DNA from: Bacteroides luti
GTDB lineage: Bacteria > Bacteroidota > Bacteroidia > Bacteroidales > Bacteroidaceae
Direction of reading: 5' to 3'
Assembly (NCBI RefSeq): GCF_900128905.1
Contig: NZ_FQTV01000001.1
Location: 186,001 to 250,000 of the forward strand
DNA: 64,000 nt
The notes beneath the pieces are model-generated. The model was not told the origin of the DNA. It worked only from the letters and a program-made list of their open reading frames with translations, and made no database searches. Numbering within the stretch: position 1 is the stretch's first letter; the number at the start of each line of letters is the position of its first letter. The translations under genes and the position numbers were made by a program. Of the stretch, positions 17,383 to 26,956 are shown one piece after another.

Positions 17383-18442
17383 TTTTTTTTGTATTTATAT
17401 CAATAATGTTTTGATACTCTTTAATATAGTTATCTACAGTTTTATTTATGTCAAAATTATCAATACAATGTTGATATGCATTTTCTACAATTCTATTTAT
17501 TTCTTTATTAGATTCTATTATATTTTTTATTTGGTTAGCACAGTCTACAGCATCTCCTTTTTTAAAATAAAAGCCATATTCCCCATTTCTAATAATCTCC
17601 ATTGGGCCATCATTAGCAGAAACTAAAACTGGTATTTTAGCTGCCATTCCTTCAGCAACAGTAAGACCAAAGCCCTCAATTATTGAAGGTTGGACTAATA
17701 AGTCGTAGTTTTTAATATTCGAATATATATATGAGCGATCTTTTATTCCAAGGAAAGTTACTTTATCTTCTAGTTCGTATTTTGAAACTATTTTTTTTAA
17801 ATAAGTAAGTGAATCTCCTTCTCCAATAAAGTCAATATGGACGTTTTCTATTTTATGTTCTTTATTCAATAAGTTCAAGGCTTTTAATAAAATGTCTTGT
17901 CCTTTTATTAAATGATCTAAACGACTAACTTGGATAATTTTATAAACGTTACTATTTTCTAGTTTCACTTTGCGCTGAATGGTATTAATATTTATACCAT
18001 TGTAATTTACAAGAATGTCTTTAAGTCCGTTTTTTAATAAATGTTCTTTCACAGCTAAGGAAATAGCTACAACTTTATTAAATTTAAAAACTCTAACTAA
18101 AGGAAGTCCAATTGCATGAATAGTTAGCAATGTCCTAGTAAATGAATGTATAAACAATATTTTATTTATATCAGAATTATGACAGTGAGTAATATCTGGT
18201 TTTAATTTTAATATTTTATAATTAATTTCTGTTATTTTAAATAGATTTTTGCTACCTTCTTTTCTATTGAATAAGTGAATTTTTATATTCTTATCAAGAC
18301 TATTTAGTAGAGATTTATTATATGTGGAGTTTATTATATATACATATACATCATTGTTAACAACTTGTCTATTAGCTATGTCAACCATCATTGATTCAGC
18401 TCCTCCTATTTCTAAAGAAAAAATGAGATGTAATATTTTCAT
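17375..18442 (-). CDS. Glycosyltransferase family 4 (GT-B)
   Basis: The 355-aa enzyme starts with the GT4 pattern LHLIFSLEIGGAESMMVDIAN and has the C-terminal E-x7-E motif in IEGFGLTVAEGMAAKIPV (about residues 260-277) with a preceding VSRLDHLIKGQDILLKAL. It belongs to the membrane-associated set that extends the lipid-linked repeat unit. Sugar specificity is unknown. It overlaps the next gene by 8 nt and follows a GT2 gene by 33 bp. Confidence 0.9.
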   Translation of the reverse strand: MKILHLIFSLEIGGAESMMVDIANRQVVNNDVYVYIINSTYNKSLLNSLDKNIKIHLFNRKEGSKNLFKITEINYKILKLKPDITHCHNSDINKILFIHSFTRTLLTIHAIGLPLVRVFKFNKVVAISLAVKEHLLKNGLKDILVNYNGININTIQRKVKLENSNVYKIIQVSRLDHLIKGQDILLKALNLLNKEHKIENVHIDFIGEGDSLTYLKKIVSKYELEDKVTFLGIKDRSYIYSNIKNYDLLVQPSIIEGFGLTVAEGMAAKIPVLVSANDGPMEIIRNGEYGFYFKKGDAVDCANQIKNIIESNKEINRIVENAYQHCIDNFDINKTVDNYIKEYQNIIDINTKKNE

Positions 18443-18475
18443 ATTGTAAATTTAGTTAGTACAGCTGTCCATTAA

Positions 18476-19405
18476 TTATTGGAAATTTTTTATTTTTGAA
18501 TATACGATAATTGCTAACTTTAAAAAATATCCTAATTTAAGTTTATAGATAATTTTATAAAGAATATTTTTTTTATCTATTTTTTTTGATAAATATTGAT
18601 ACAAATTGTAATTAGATAAAGCTAAACTAAAAATTAGACATTTATTAATCATAGAATTTAATCCAACAATATTGTGCTTTTTGAAATCAGTCTCAAATAG
18701 ATCAACCATTTTTTTTAAATATTCTGACTGGAATTTAATCGCATTTGAATTTATTAATGTAGCTTGTTTTGTTACAGAATCAAATCGATCCCTTTCCCTT
18801 TGTACAACAGTTGCTTTTATAAACTGTTGCCTATTTGAGTATTTATACATTTGCATAAAAGTTAAAGCTTCATAAATCCTTAAATCTTCATTAAAAGGAA
18901 ACAATTGAACCATTTCTCGAGCCATTACATGAAGAAAGTCACCTGTAATCTCATTTTTAATCCAGTTCGAAAATTCTATTTCTCTAGATTTACAATTTAA
19001 TAACGAATTGGTGTTATAATAAATTTCCATATCATTCATTCCAAATAAATAATGTAAGTAACCAGGATATAATTTAATTTTTTCAGCAATAATATATAAT
19101 GCTTGATAATTCATAAAATCATCGCTGTCTAAAAAAATTACATAATTATTTCTGCATTGTCTAATTGCTAAATTTCTAGCAGCATTAACACCTTTATTAT
19201 TTTCAAAATTTAATACTCTGACGTGTGAATGATTTTTGGAATATATTTTTAATATCTCTAAAGTTTCATCTGTTGATCCATCATTAACTATTATATGTTC
19301 AACATCTGAAAAATTTTGATTTGTAACACTATTTAGACATCTTAATATGCAATCAGCTCTATTATAAACAGGAGTTACAATGCTAAAATTTATATTAATG
19401 TTCAT
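18476..19405 (-). CDS. Glycosyltransferase family 2 (GT-A)
   Basis: The 309-aa GT-A enzyme opens with FSIVTPVYNRADCILRCL, has the HIIVNDGSTDETLEIL nucleotide site and the metal-binding DSDD in VIFLDSDDFMN (about residue 95). The C-terminal half is helix-rich and lysine/tyrosine-rich, without a strong membrane anchor. It probably transfers one sugar of the repeat unit. It overlaps the upstream GT2 gene by 4 nt, indicating coupled translation. Confidence 0.9.
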   Translation of the reverse strand: MNININFSIVTPVYNRADCILRCLNSVTNQNFSDVEHIIVNDGSTDETLEILKIYSKNHSHVRVLNFENNKGVNAARNLAIRQCRNNYVIFLDSDDFMNYQALYIIAEKIKLYPGYLHYLFGMNDMEIYYNTNSLLNCKSREIEFSNWIKNEITGDFLHVMAREMVQLFPFNEDLRIYEALTFMQMYKYSNRQQFIKATVVQRERDRFDSVTKQATLINSNAIKFQSEYLKKMVDLFETDFKKHNIVGLNSMINKCLIFSLALSNYNLYQYLSKKIDKKNILYKIIYKLKLGYFLKLAIIVYSKIKNFQ

Positions 19406-20313
19406 TTATTTAGAATATTGTGTTTTATATATGCAAAAATAAATCGAGGTTGCCTAAATATAGATAATATAAATAATGGTATTCTTGTTATAATAAATAT
19501 ATTATATAAATATTTTTTTTTAAAAAGACTCTCTTTTTTACCATAATATGAAAGATGAGTAATTTCATATTTTTTTAAAATTGGAAAAATAGTTAACCAA
19601 TTTATTAAATCAAACATGCCATAACGTAAATATAATGCATTACGTTCAATAATCTGTATCCATAAATTACTGCTTAATTTTTCAGGTACATTTTCTAAAT
19701 AGTAACCAACAATATTATTTGTTTTAACAATCTGACTAGTACGTGCAACCCGAATCTGAAAGTCAAAATCAGAAACTAATTTAAATTGTTCATCAAAAAA
19801 GCCAAGCTTATCATGTATTCGTTTCCTCCACATTGGAAAACAACCAATCTGATGCGTTCTAAAAAAAGAGTTTTTATTGATACTAAAATCTTTATTAACA
19901 ACTAAGATATCACTAGGTTCAGGATATTTAAACATATAATAGAAATCTCCATAAGTTAAATCTGTATTAGGATTTTTATCTAATGTTTCAGCTTGATCAA
20001 TGATAGAATTGGGAGTACGGATATCATCTACATTCCAAACACATATATACTCTCCATTTGCAAGGTCTATACCTCTATTCCATGTTCTGTAAAGCCCTTC
20101 TCTTTCTGAAATGATAATGTGTTTTACAAACGATAAAGATGGAAGGTATTTACTTATTATAGCCATTTCCTCATTTGATGGCGCATTATGAAGAAGCAAG
20201 ACTTCTATGTTTTGTGTATTATTTAGTTTTGATAGACAATTAAAATACCCTTCTAAATATTTACTACAATTAAATAATGAAGTTAAAACCGTTATTTTAA
20301 TATCTGAATTCAT
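19402..20313 (-). CDS. Glycosyltransferase family 2 (GT-A)
   Basis: A 303-aa GT-A enzyme with ITVLTSLFNCSKYLEGYF at the start, RNGID-like WNRGIDLANGEYI and the metal site in VWNVDDIRTPNS (around residue 90). FPMWRKRIHDKLGFFDEQF is the usual acceptor-side motif of capsular GT2 enzymes. The last 40 residues are hydrophobic and aromatic and may touch the membrane. It overlaps genes on both sides by 4 nt, so it is tightly embedded in the operon. Confidence 0.9.
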   Translation of the reverse strand: MNSDIKITVLTSLFNCSKYLEGYFNCLSKLNNTQNIEVLLLHNAPSNEEMAIISKYLPSLSFVKHIIISEREGLYRTWNRGIDLANGEYICVWNVDDIRTPNSIIDQAETLDKNPNTDLTYGDFYYMFKYPEPSDILVVNKDFSINKNSFFRTHQIGCFPMWRKRIHDKLGFFDEQFKLVSDFDFQIRVARTSQIVKTNNIVGYYLENVPEKLSSNLWIQIIERNALYLRYGMFDLINWLTIFPILKKYEITHLSYYGKKESLFKKKYLYNIFIITRIPLFILSIFRQPRFIFAYIKHNILNK

Positions 20314-21650
20314 TTTATTTGAGCTATTTGTTCTGAATATTTTATTTCTTCATTCTCATATTCTATTGGTAATAAGTTATATAACAGTAATGGAAATATC
20401 AACATTCTATTTTGATACATTAAATCACTTGTAAAAGAAACAATAAATAAAAGTATCATATATAAAATAATAGGTAGCCCTATTACTTTTATATCCTTAT
20501 TGTAAATATATGTAATAGAAAAGAATATATATATATACAAGAGCGTACCAATTACCCCATATCGTACAATAAAATTAGACCAACAAATGTCAGATGTATC
20601 TAATTGCACTGTATCTCCAGTATCATCACTTGTGAGTCCTATTTGATAATTAAAATGTCTATAGGTATATTCTGAATCTTCTGTCATAAATCCTGTACCA
20701 AAAATAATTCCCACGTTTGATTCTGTAACATCAATAAATCTTTCAAAGAAATGAGCCATTCTAAACATGAATGTAGATTCTTGATCTAATTCAAAATCAT
20801 CACCAACTTCTATAAACTCTCCATCCAATACACTTTCAATATCTGTAAGTGTTCTCTCGCCAGTGGCTTTTACTACAATAAGCAAAATCGGAAGTATTAA
20901 AATTAGAAGGAATGGAAAATACTTCACAATCTTTTTTATTCCGCCAATTTTAATATATATTCCAATTAACAAACATAATATAAAGGCAATCATTAATGAA
21001 CGATGTAAAGGTAAAAACATTGTAACTGAAGGAATTATTGTTGTAATAATTTTTTGCCAACCTTTATATGGATTGTGAAAAATTGCATAAAAAACAATGA
21101 AATATAGCATCAAAGGAACATTATAAAAACGAGTTATAACCCCTGAACGCCCGCTTTCTGCACCAGTTAGTAATGCAATACCTGTAAAAGCTTGAATAAT
21201 AAATAGGCAACATTGAAAGAGAACTACAATAAAAAGTATTTTTAATAGTTTTGTCATTTCTTCCTTTGTAAGTCTTCTTATTATAAAATATGATAATAAA
21301 AAAAAATAACTTCTAGATGTTCTAATAATATCAAATAAATCTATATGATAATAGAGTAAGCTAACTCCTATGCTAATAATTATAAATGAAAGATATATCA
21401 TAATCAACTTTGTAATGTGATTAACTGGAATATAATCTTCGTACTTAACAAACCCATATATAAATACACTTATCAGATATATAAAAGCAAAATCAATAGA
21501 TTTAGAAATTCCAAAATGTGTATTAAATAGTACTTCAGGAACTATTTGAAATCCATCAAATAGGAAAAAGAAGAATATCAGGACTGAAGATATTCTATTA
21601 CCTACAATATATAATATTATACTTAATATAAGTAATGGTATAAATAGCAT
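20310..21650 (-). CDS. wzy: O-antigen/oligosaccharide repeat-unit polymerase (Wzy-like)
   Basis: A 446-aa polytopic protein with about 10-12 membrane segments and one long polar loop between about residues 260 and 360 (DIESVLDGEFIEVGDDFELD...), the usual Wzy topology with a large periplasmic loop. Wzy proteins are poorly conserved in sequence, so the call rests on topology and position between wzx and the glycosyltransferases. It would polymerise flipped repeat units in the periplasm. It overlaps the next gene by 4 nt. Confidence 0.8.
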   Translation of the reverse strand: MLFIPLLILSIILYIVGNRISSVLIFFFFLFDGFQIVPEVLFNTHFGISKSIDFAFIYLISVFIYGFVKYEDYIPVNHITKLIMIYLSFIIISIGVSLLYYHIDLFDIIRTSRSYFFLLSYFIIRRLTKEEMTKLLKILFIVVLFQCCLFIIQAFTGIALLTGAESGRSGVITRFYNVPLMLYFIVFYAIFHNPYKGWQKIITTIIPSVTMFLPLHRSLMIAFILCLLIGIYIKIGGIKKIVKYFPFLLILILPILLIVVKATGERTLTDIESVLDGEFIEVGDDFELDQESTFMFRMAHFFERFIDVTESNVGIIFGTGFMTEDSEYTYRHFNYQIGLTSDDTGDTVQLDTSDICWSNFIVRYGVIGTLLYIYIFFSITYIYNKDIKVIGLPIILYMILLFIVSFTSDLMYQNRMLIFPLLLYNLLPIEYENEEIKYSEQIAQIK

Positions 21651-21673
21651 TGGTTTAATTTAATTATAAAACA

Positions 21674-23233
21674 CTATATTTTATTAAATATGTTAATTAT
21701 CAAAATATTATCTCCAAAATAGCGCTTAATATCGTCTAGAGTAATTAATTTCAATCGTTTATAGATTAATACGACTAATACTGATAAAACAATTATTGTA
21801 TATAATATTCTTGTAAATTCGTTATTAAAAAATATACTTGTAAAACCAGTTACAATAAATAAGATTAGTAGACATAATATGCGTAAAGCATAACTGGTTT
21901 TAAATTTATATTTAATATTAAGATATTTACTTTGATAATAAAGACCTAATATATAACTTGCTAAGTATGATAGGATATTTGAAATAATAACAGCAATCAT
22001 CCCAATATAAGAGAATAGTAAATAAAATATTAGGATATTTACAATAACCGAAAGAGATTGAATTATAATTGTTCTTTCAGGATGGTCTTTTGCTAAAAGA
22101 TATGTATATATTGGTAATGTTAGAGGACTTAATATTAAATATGGAACAACTAAGCCCACAATAAATATCGAATAATTAAAAATATCAACTCTTAACCATA
22201 AAGTAACTATATCTTTGCAAGTAATAATGAGCATGGCACATACAGGTAGTACAAACAAAAACATCTTTGATGTGAGATCTTTAACTAAAAAAGCAATGCG
22301 CTGCTTGTCTCTTAAAGAAGACAAATAAGGATAAAGAGGTTGAAGGACTTTGCTAAATAAGCCGGTGAGTTGTCCCCGTATCTTTAAACCAATCTCAAAA
22401 TATGCAACAACATTAAGTCCTAGCGAATTTGATATCAATATCTTAAATAATGGTTCATTAAAAAAACCTATAAAACCAGAAAGGTATACTTTTACTCCAA
22501 AAGAAAGTTGCTTTTTTGCCGTTGCTATAAATGTTTCATTTAGATTTGTACTTTTAATGGTACCCCAGTTTTTTAGGAACAAAATTAATATAAGAAAAAA
22601 CCAACACATTGTAGCTATAAATATTGCATAACCTACCCAATCTAAATGATGACCGATAAGAACAACTATAATAATTCCACCCCAATAAATGATACTGTAT
22701 ATAAGTTGGGTTATATTTGTTAAATAGATTTTCTGCATAGAATCAAGGGCGGCTGTAAAAATCTGGCCAATTAGTAGTAACATATTAGAAACTAGCAAGT
22801 TGGAATAAAGAATATTGGATTGTACTAAGTGCTTAAGGGGAATTCCTAATATATTAATAAGAATAAATTCTCTATATATGAAAGCGAAAACAGTTATTGG
22901 TATTATAATTGTGCACATTATTACTAAAGAAACGAAAATATCATTATTGGATTCATTACATTTTCCCTGCTCAGATAGATACTTAATTAAAGCTGAATTT
23001 AATCCTAAGTTTGCGAATATATTTAAGTTACCTATGATTGATACAATTGCAAAAACTCCATATAATTCTGTACCTAGATTCTGAATAAAAATTGGAATGC
23101 AAATAAAAGTTAATATCGCCGTGATGACAAGCTGAATTACTCCACTTAAAGAATTGGCAATTAAATTTCTTTTTGTAATCGTTAAATTCTTATTCTCCTG
23201 CACCATTATATTCTTTAATTTTTTTATAGCCAT
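21674..23233 (-). CDS. wzx: Oligosaccharide flippase (Wzx-like)
   Basis: A 519-aa protein with about 12-14 membrane segments and the N-terminal pattern ITKRNLIANSLSGVIQLVI...IPIFIQNLGTELYGVFAIV that marks polysaccharide exporters of the MOP superfamily. It would flip undecaprenyl-linked repeat units across the inner membrane. The start given overlaps wzz by 44 nt; an in-frame ATG at 23206 (MVQENKN) gives a shorter overlap of 17 nt and may be the real start. It fits the order wzz-wzx-wzy. Confidence 0.88.
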   Translation of the reverse strand: MAIKKLKNIMVQENKNLTITKRNLIANSLSGVIQLVITAILTFICIPIFIQNLGTELYGVFAIVSIIGNLNIFANLGLNSALIKYLSEQGKCNESNNDIFVSLVIMCTIIIPITVFAFIYREFILINILGIPLKHLVQSNILYSNLLVSNMLLLIGQIFTAALDSMQKIYLTNITQLIYSIIYWGGIIIVVLIGHHLDWVGYAIFIATMCWFFLILILFLKNWGTIKSTNLNETFIATAKKQLSFGVKVYLSGFIGFFNEPLFKILISNSLGLNVVAYFEIGLKIRGQLTGLFSKVLQPLYPYLSSLRDKQRIAFLVKDLTSKMFLFVLPVCAMLIITCKDIVTLWLRVDIFNYSIFIVGLVVPYLILSPLTLPIYTYLLAKDHPERTIIIQSLSVIVNILIFYLLFSYIGMIAVIISNILSYLASYILGLYYQSKYLNIKYKFKTSYALRILCLLILFIVTGFTSIFFNNEFTRILYTIIVLSVLVVLIYKRLKLITLDDIKRYFGDNILIINIFNKI

Positions 23234-24257
23234 ATAATGAAGTAAAAACCAGTATGGCTAGAAAAGCACTAACCATACTCCCTAAAATAAATCCCTTTAT
23301 TTTCCCAAATTTATGTTTCTCTAAAGGTAATACTGGATTATCAATAATTTCAATTAGTGGAGTTTCTTTATCCAAACTTAGCTTCATTATTTCTAAATTT
23401 TTTTTCATCTCAATATAAGTTCCTGCTAAAATCTGAATATCAGTTTGCTTTTTTATTAGTCCAACAGTGCTTGACTGTCTTACAGAATTCATAGTTTGAT
23501 CTGCTAATCCAGCTCTTGCTGCTAAAGCATTTTCATATTCATGTTTAATAGAGTCAGTCTGATTAATTAATTTTAAATAATTAGAACGAGCAAGTTTAGT
23601 CTTTGTATCAACATAGAAGGAAGATGTTTCTTGCATTAAGTTTTCTACAAATAATTTGGATAGCAATTCGTTTTGTGAGGTAAAAGATACATCTCCAATA
23701 CTTAGCTTTTTACTTCTTTTTTTTACAGTAAGTCTCTTTAAAAGAATTTCTTCACATACAATTTTGAAAACGCTATCTTGTGATCTTGTAAATGTTTTTC
23801 TATCTTGGTCAATTGGATAATCTAATTCTCTGAGTTTTGGGTTTGAACTCGTTTTCCATTCGTTGTTATATTTATATGTAGTCAGATATATATTTAAAAG
23901 ATTTTCCTTTTTGCCATCAATATCTACAGGTGAAAGCAATGCTTTTTCAACTAAAGCTCTTGACATTAATAATTCATATAAATTATCACCTCCAAAAGCA
24001 CCATTATCTGAACCTCCTAATGAAAAACCAAACTGACTAGCAAGACTCGATAATCCACTAGATTTATCATTCTCTTGTATTGCAAAACTTAAGTTAGCTG
24101 TATATTGGGGAGGGATTAAGAAAGAAGCACTAGTCCCAATGGCTGCTCCAACTGCAATAAATCCTAGAATTATATATTTAACAGAAAGTAAATAATGCTT
24201 CCAACTACTATATGAATCAATTAATTTATTCAAAGATATGTATTCAGTTTTTTCCAT
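23190..24257 (-). CDS. wzz: Wzz/GumC-like chain-length determinant
   Basis: A 355-aa inner-membrane protein with two membrane helices (about residues 28-50 and 325-346) flanking a periplasmic coiled-coil domain. The N-terminal Wzz fold is shown by YILGFIAVGAAIGTSASFLIPPQYTANLSF, and the second helix is preceded by the proline-rich PVLPLEKHKFGKIKGF motif. It lacks a cytoplasmic tyrosine-kinase domain and has a repeated-length shorter than GumC proteins. It controls chain length and probably contacts the Wza-like exporter encoded 11 bp upstream. Confidence 0.9.
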   Translation of the reverse strand: MEKTEYISLNKLIDSYSSWKHYLLSVKYIILGFIAVGAAIGTSASFLIPPQYTANLSFAIQENDKSSGLSSLASQFGFSLGGSDNGAFGGDNLYELLMSRALVEKALLSPVDIDGKKENLLNIYLTTYKYNNEWKTSSNPKLRELDYPIDQDRKTFTRSQDSVFKIVCEEILLKRLTVKKRSKKLSIGDVSFTSQNELLSKLFVENLMQETSSFYVDTKTKLARSNYLKLINQTDSIKHEYENALAARAGLADQTMNSVRQSSTVGLIKKQTDIQILAGTYIEMKKNLEIMKLSLDKETPLIEIIDNPVLPLEKHKFGKIKGFILGSMVSAFLAILVFTSLYGYKKIKEYNGAGE

Positions 24258-24268
24258 TTTTAATATTA

Positions 24269-26743
24269 CTATTTAAATAACGATACAATAATAGCAGCAA
24301 CAGAAACAATACTTGTAGTAATACTTATAACTTCGGCTGTGCTCATTCCTTTCTTGATTGGTTTTTCAGGGATAATAATACGAGAACCTGGGTAAACATT
24401 TGGGTAACTGTGAATGCCACAGAATGATCTCGTAACTTCTACTTTTCCATTTGCATGAATAATATATGCTTTTTTTGAAAGTGCATTACTGCTAAATCCA
24501 CCCGCAGCGTTAACATAATCTTTAAAAGATAGCTCTTTCTGGTAGCGAACTGTATTTGGCATTAAAACTTCTCCATTGACGGTTACTGTTTCTAAGACCT
24601 TAGGTATTGTTAATATATCTCCCTCTTCTAATATTAAATCATATTGAGATCCTGGATTATTAATAATTTCTTTCAAAGATATTCCTACGATATCTGTTTC
24701 TTTAAAGAGTTGTTTTTTAAGTTCTAATGAATCTGAAGTTTCTGTGTTTTTTGTAACTTTAGAGCCTAAACTTTGTGCAACTTGTTTTAATAGTTTTTTT
24801 TCAGAATCCGTTTTCTTTACTTTTCTAATAAGATATGCACCTTCAGGATAGGCATAAGCCGATAAACCTCCACTCATTTGTACCAAATCTGAAATTTTTT
24901 GATTTTTAGAAGTAATAATGTAATTTCCTGGTATCTTAACTTCACCTTCTATATTCACTTGTTTCATCTCTTCATATCCAAAGATAGGACGAATCATTAT
25001 CCGATCTTCTTTTTTCAATTTGAAGTTTGCTGCACTATCATTATATGCCAAATCATTATCAATTTTAAATTTATATGCTATAGCTTTTTGGAGATTTTTA
25101 TTTAAAATTCCTTGATCTGTAATTTGTCTATATACTTCAATTTCACCTCGGTCAGCTTTTTTAGTCATCCCTTTTGCCATTAATATAGCATCTTTTAGAG
25201 TCATACCTTCTCCAAAAAAATATTTGTCTGGAGATACAACTTCGCCAGATATGTATATGTATTCATCTTCTTTCATTTCAAGAATTGATGAAATATATAC
25301 ACTATCTTCTCTTTGTAGTATCAAATCATTTCGTCCTTCTAATGCATCTATTGGAGAAAAAGATGTTAATTCCGGAAGGTTTCTAGCATTTTTTCTGTAA
25401 ACCATTGCTCTGGTTGCAAATGCATCTTCTTTTAATCCATCTGCTTTTGTTATTAAATCACTCACTTTCATGCCTTCTGAAAGTGAATATTCTCCAGGGC
25501 GATAAACTGAGCCTGTAATCTGAACTCTATTTGCGAATCGTTTTAGTAACTTTCCGACCTTATATTCATCTCCGGATTCAGTTAAATACGTTCTGAATTG
25601 AGGTAATGTTACATCAATTACACTCTTTTCTTTAGTTGTATTTCTATATGCAGTAATGCGTTCACGATAAGCATTTTCAGTAAATCCACCTGCAAATTCA
25701 ATTAGGTTAGATATTGTTTCAAATTCCTTCATTTCAAAGATTGCCGGAACTTTCACTTCTCCAACGATAGAAACGCGATTACTATAAGGAAGAATCTTGA
25801 TAACATCCTGATCTTGTAATCTTAAGTCGGATTGTTTTCCATAAACCAAAAAATCATATAAATCTATAACTGCAATAACAGAATGTCCTCTGCTTACTTG
25901 AATTTTACGAAAAGAACCTTTTTCAGTAGGTCCACCAGAAACATATAGAGCGTTATATACGGATGCCAATGAAGGAATAGTATATGAGCCAGGATAGGCA
26001 ACTTCCCCAATGACACTAACAGTAATACTCCTTATATCTCCTAAGGCAATACTAACTTTAGTTGCATTACTTTTAATTCCACCATATATAGAAGATAATC
26101 TTTTTTTTATAACAGAACTAGCTTCTTGTATGGTAAGTCCACCAACAGATATAACTCCGGCCAAAGGTATCTTTATTTTTCCTTCTGGACTTACATATAG
26201 AGTATAATTTGCTTCGGAATTACCATATACATCAATTAATAATTCGTCATCTGGACCAAGGACATAATTACTTGGGGTTGCTAATCGAAGGTTTGGCTCA
26301 AACGTCAGATTTACGTCCTTAAATATAGAAAGCCCGAAAATTTCTAATTTATTTGCTTTAATTGAATCCTGTTTTTGCTTGTATACCTCATAATATTTAA
26401 GCAACTCCGGATTCAGTTTTTCTGGATTATTCAAATCTTCATTTGTTTCAATAGTACGTTTTTTTACTCCTTTATTTTTATCGTTATAGCGTACAATTCT
26501 GTTTTTTAGCTTTTCAGTTTCTGTTTTAGACAATCCTTTACTGCTAGCATACTGATCAATTTGATTCATAGAAATACCTTTCTTATCCATTTGCGAGATA
26601 AGATCACCTAACTGGGTATCTGAGATGTTATCAATATCTGTTCCTTTTAATATATCCAAAGATGGAATACTCAAGGATTGAGCATTCGAAGTGAAAATTG
26701 AAAAAGAAAAAAAGAAAAAAAGAAAAAAAGAAATATTTTTCAT
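24269..26743 (-). CDS. wza: SLBB-domain polysaccharide export protein (Wza-like)
   Basis: The 824-aa protein has a signal peptide (MKNISFFLFFFFSFSIF), a helical linker to about residue 130, a Poly_export domain beginning YVLGPDDELLIDVYGNSE with LYVSPEGKIKIPLAG and VGGLTIQEASSVIKKRL, then six or more SLBB repeats (each with a V-x-G-E-V-x-x-P-G pattern, e.g. SVIGEVAYPGSYTIP, ISGEVVSPDKYF), and a C-terminal hydrophobic helix. It is far larger than E. coli Wza, as is usual in Bacteroidetes. It is the first gene of the locus, and its signal-peptide codons contain an octamer repeat (26706-26729). Confidence 0.92.
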   Translation of the reverse strand: MKNISFFLFFFFSFSIFTSNAQSLSIPSLDILKGTDIDNISDTQLGDLISQMDKKGISMNQIDQYASSKGLSKTETEKLKNRIVRYNDKNKGVKKRTIETNEDLNNPEKLNPELLKYYEVYKQKQDSIKANKLEIFGLSIFKDVNLTFEPNLRLATPSNYVLGPDDELLIDVYGNSEANYTLYVSPEGKIKIPLAGVISVGGLTIQEASSVIKKRLSSIYGGIKSNATKVSIALGDIRSITVSVIGEVAYPGSYTIPSLASVYNALYVSGGPTEKGSFRKIQVSRGHSVIAVIDLYDFLVYGKQSDLRLQDQDVIKILPYSNRVSIVGEVKVPAIFEMKEFETISNLIEFAGGFTENAYRERITAYRNTTKEKSVIDVTLPQFRTYLTESGDEYKVGKLLKRFANRVQITGSVYRPGEYSLSEGMKVSDLITKADGLKEDAFATRAMVYRKNARNLPELTSFSPIDALEGRNDLILQREDSVYISSILEMKEDEYIYISGEVVSPDKYFFGEGMTLKDAILMAKGMTKKADRGEIEVYRQITDQGILNKNLQKAIAYKFKIDNDLAYNDSAANFKLKKEDRIMIRPIFGYEEMKQVNIEGEVKIPGNYIITSKNQKISDLVQMSGGLSAYAYPEGAYLIRKVKKTDSEKKLLKQVAQSLGSKVTKNTETSDSLELKKQLFKETDIVGISLKEIINNPGSQYDLILEEGDILTIPKVLETVTVNGEVLMPNTVRYQKELSFKDYVNAAGGFSSNALSKKAYIIHANGKVEVTRSFCGIHSYPNVYPGSRIIIPEKPIKKGMSTAEVISITTSIVSVAAIIVSLFK
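26706..26733 (-). repeat. GAAAAAAA octamer tandem repeat within the wza signal-peptide codons
   Basis: Three exact GAAAAAAA units (26706-26713, 26714-26721, 26722-26729) plus a partial GAAA. On the coding strand they read TTTTTTTC and encode part of the FFLFFFFSF signal core, codons 5-13. Gain or loss of one 8-bp unit would shift the frame. Confidence 0.8.
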
Positions 26744-26785
26744 ATCGATAATATTATTAGTTCTTAGATTATTTATACAGAATTA

Positions 26786-26793
26786 CAAAATTA
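26786..26793 (-). promoter_or_regulatory. -7 box for the exopolysaccharide operon
   Basis: Minus-strand TAATTTTG, 43 bp upstream of the wza start. No TTTG at -33 distance and no inverted repeats flanking it, so it does not look like an invertible capsule promoter. Confidence 0.55.
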
Positions 26794-26944
26794 TTTGTTT
26801 TGGTCTTAAATATATAAAAATAGTTTAATGGATCTTTCATTTTTTACATGTTATATCAAAATTAAAAACGCCAATACACTTTCTTTATTGTGTTTTTATT
26901 GATAATAAAATCCCGATTTTATAGGCAAAATCAATAAAAAAACG

Positions 26945-26952
26945 TACATTTG
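26945..26952 (+). promoter_or_regulatory. -7 box for the HU-CCDC81/SPOR gene
   Basis: TACATTTG ends only 4 bp before the ATG at 26957, implying a leaderless or nearly leaderless mRNA. Confidence 0.6.
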
Positions 26953-26956
26953 CATC

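Noticed and set aside
26744..26956. Invertible capsule promoter upstream of wza
   Set aside because: No pair of inverted repeats flanks the -7 box at 26786-26793, and no recombinase gene is nearby.
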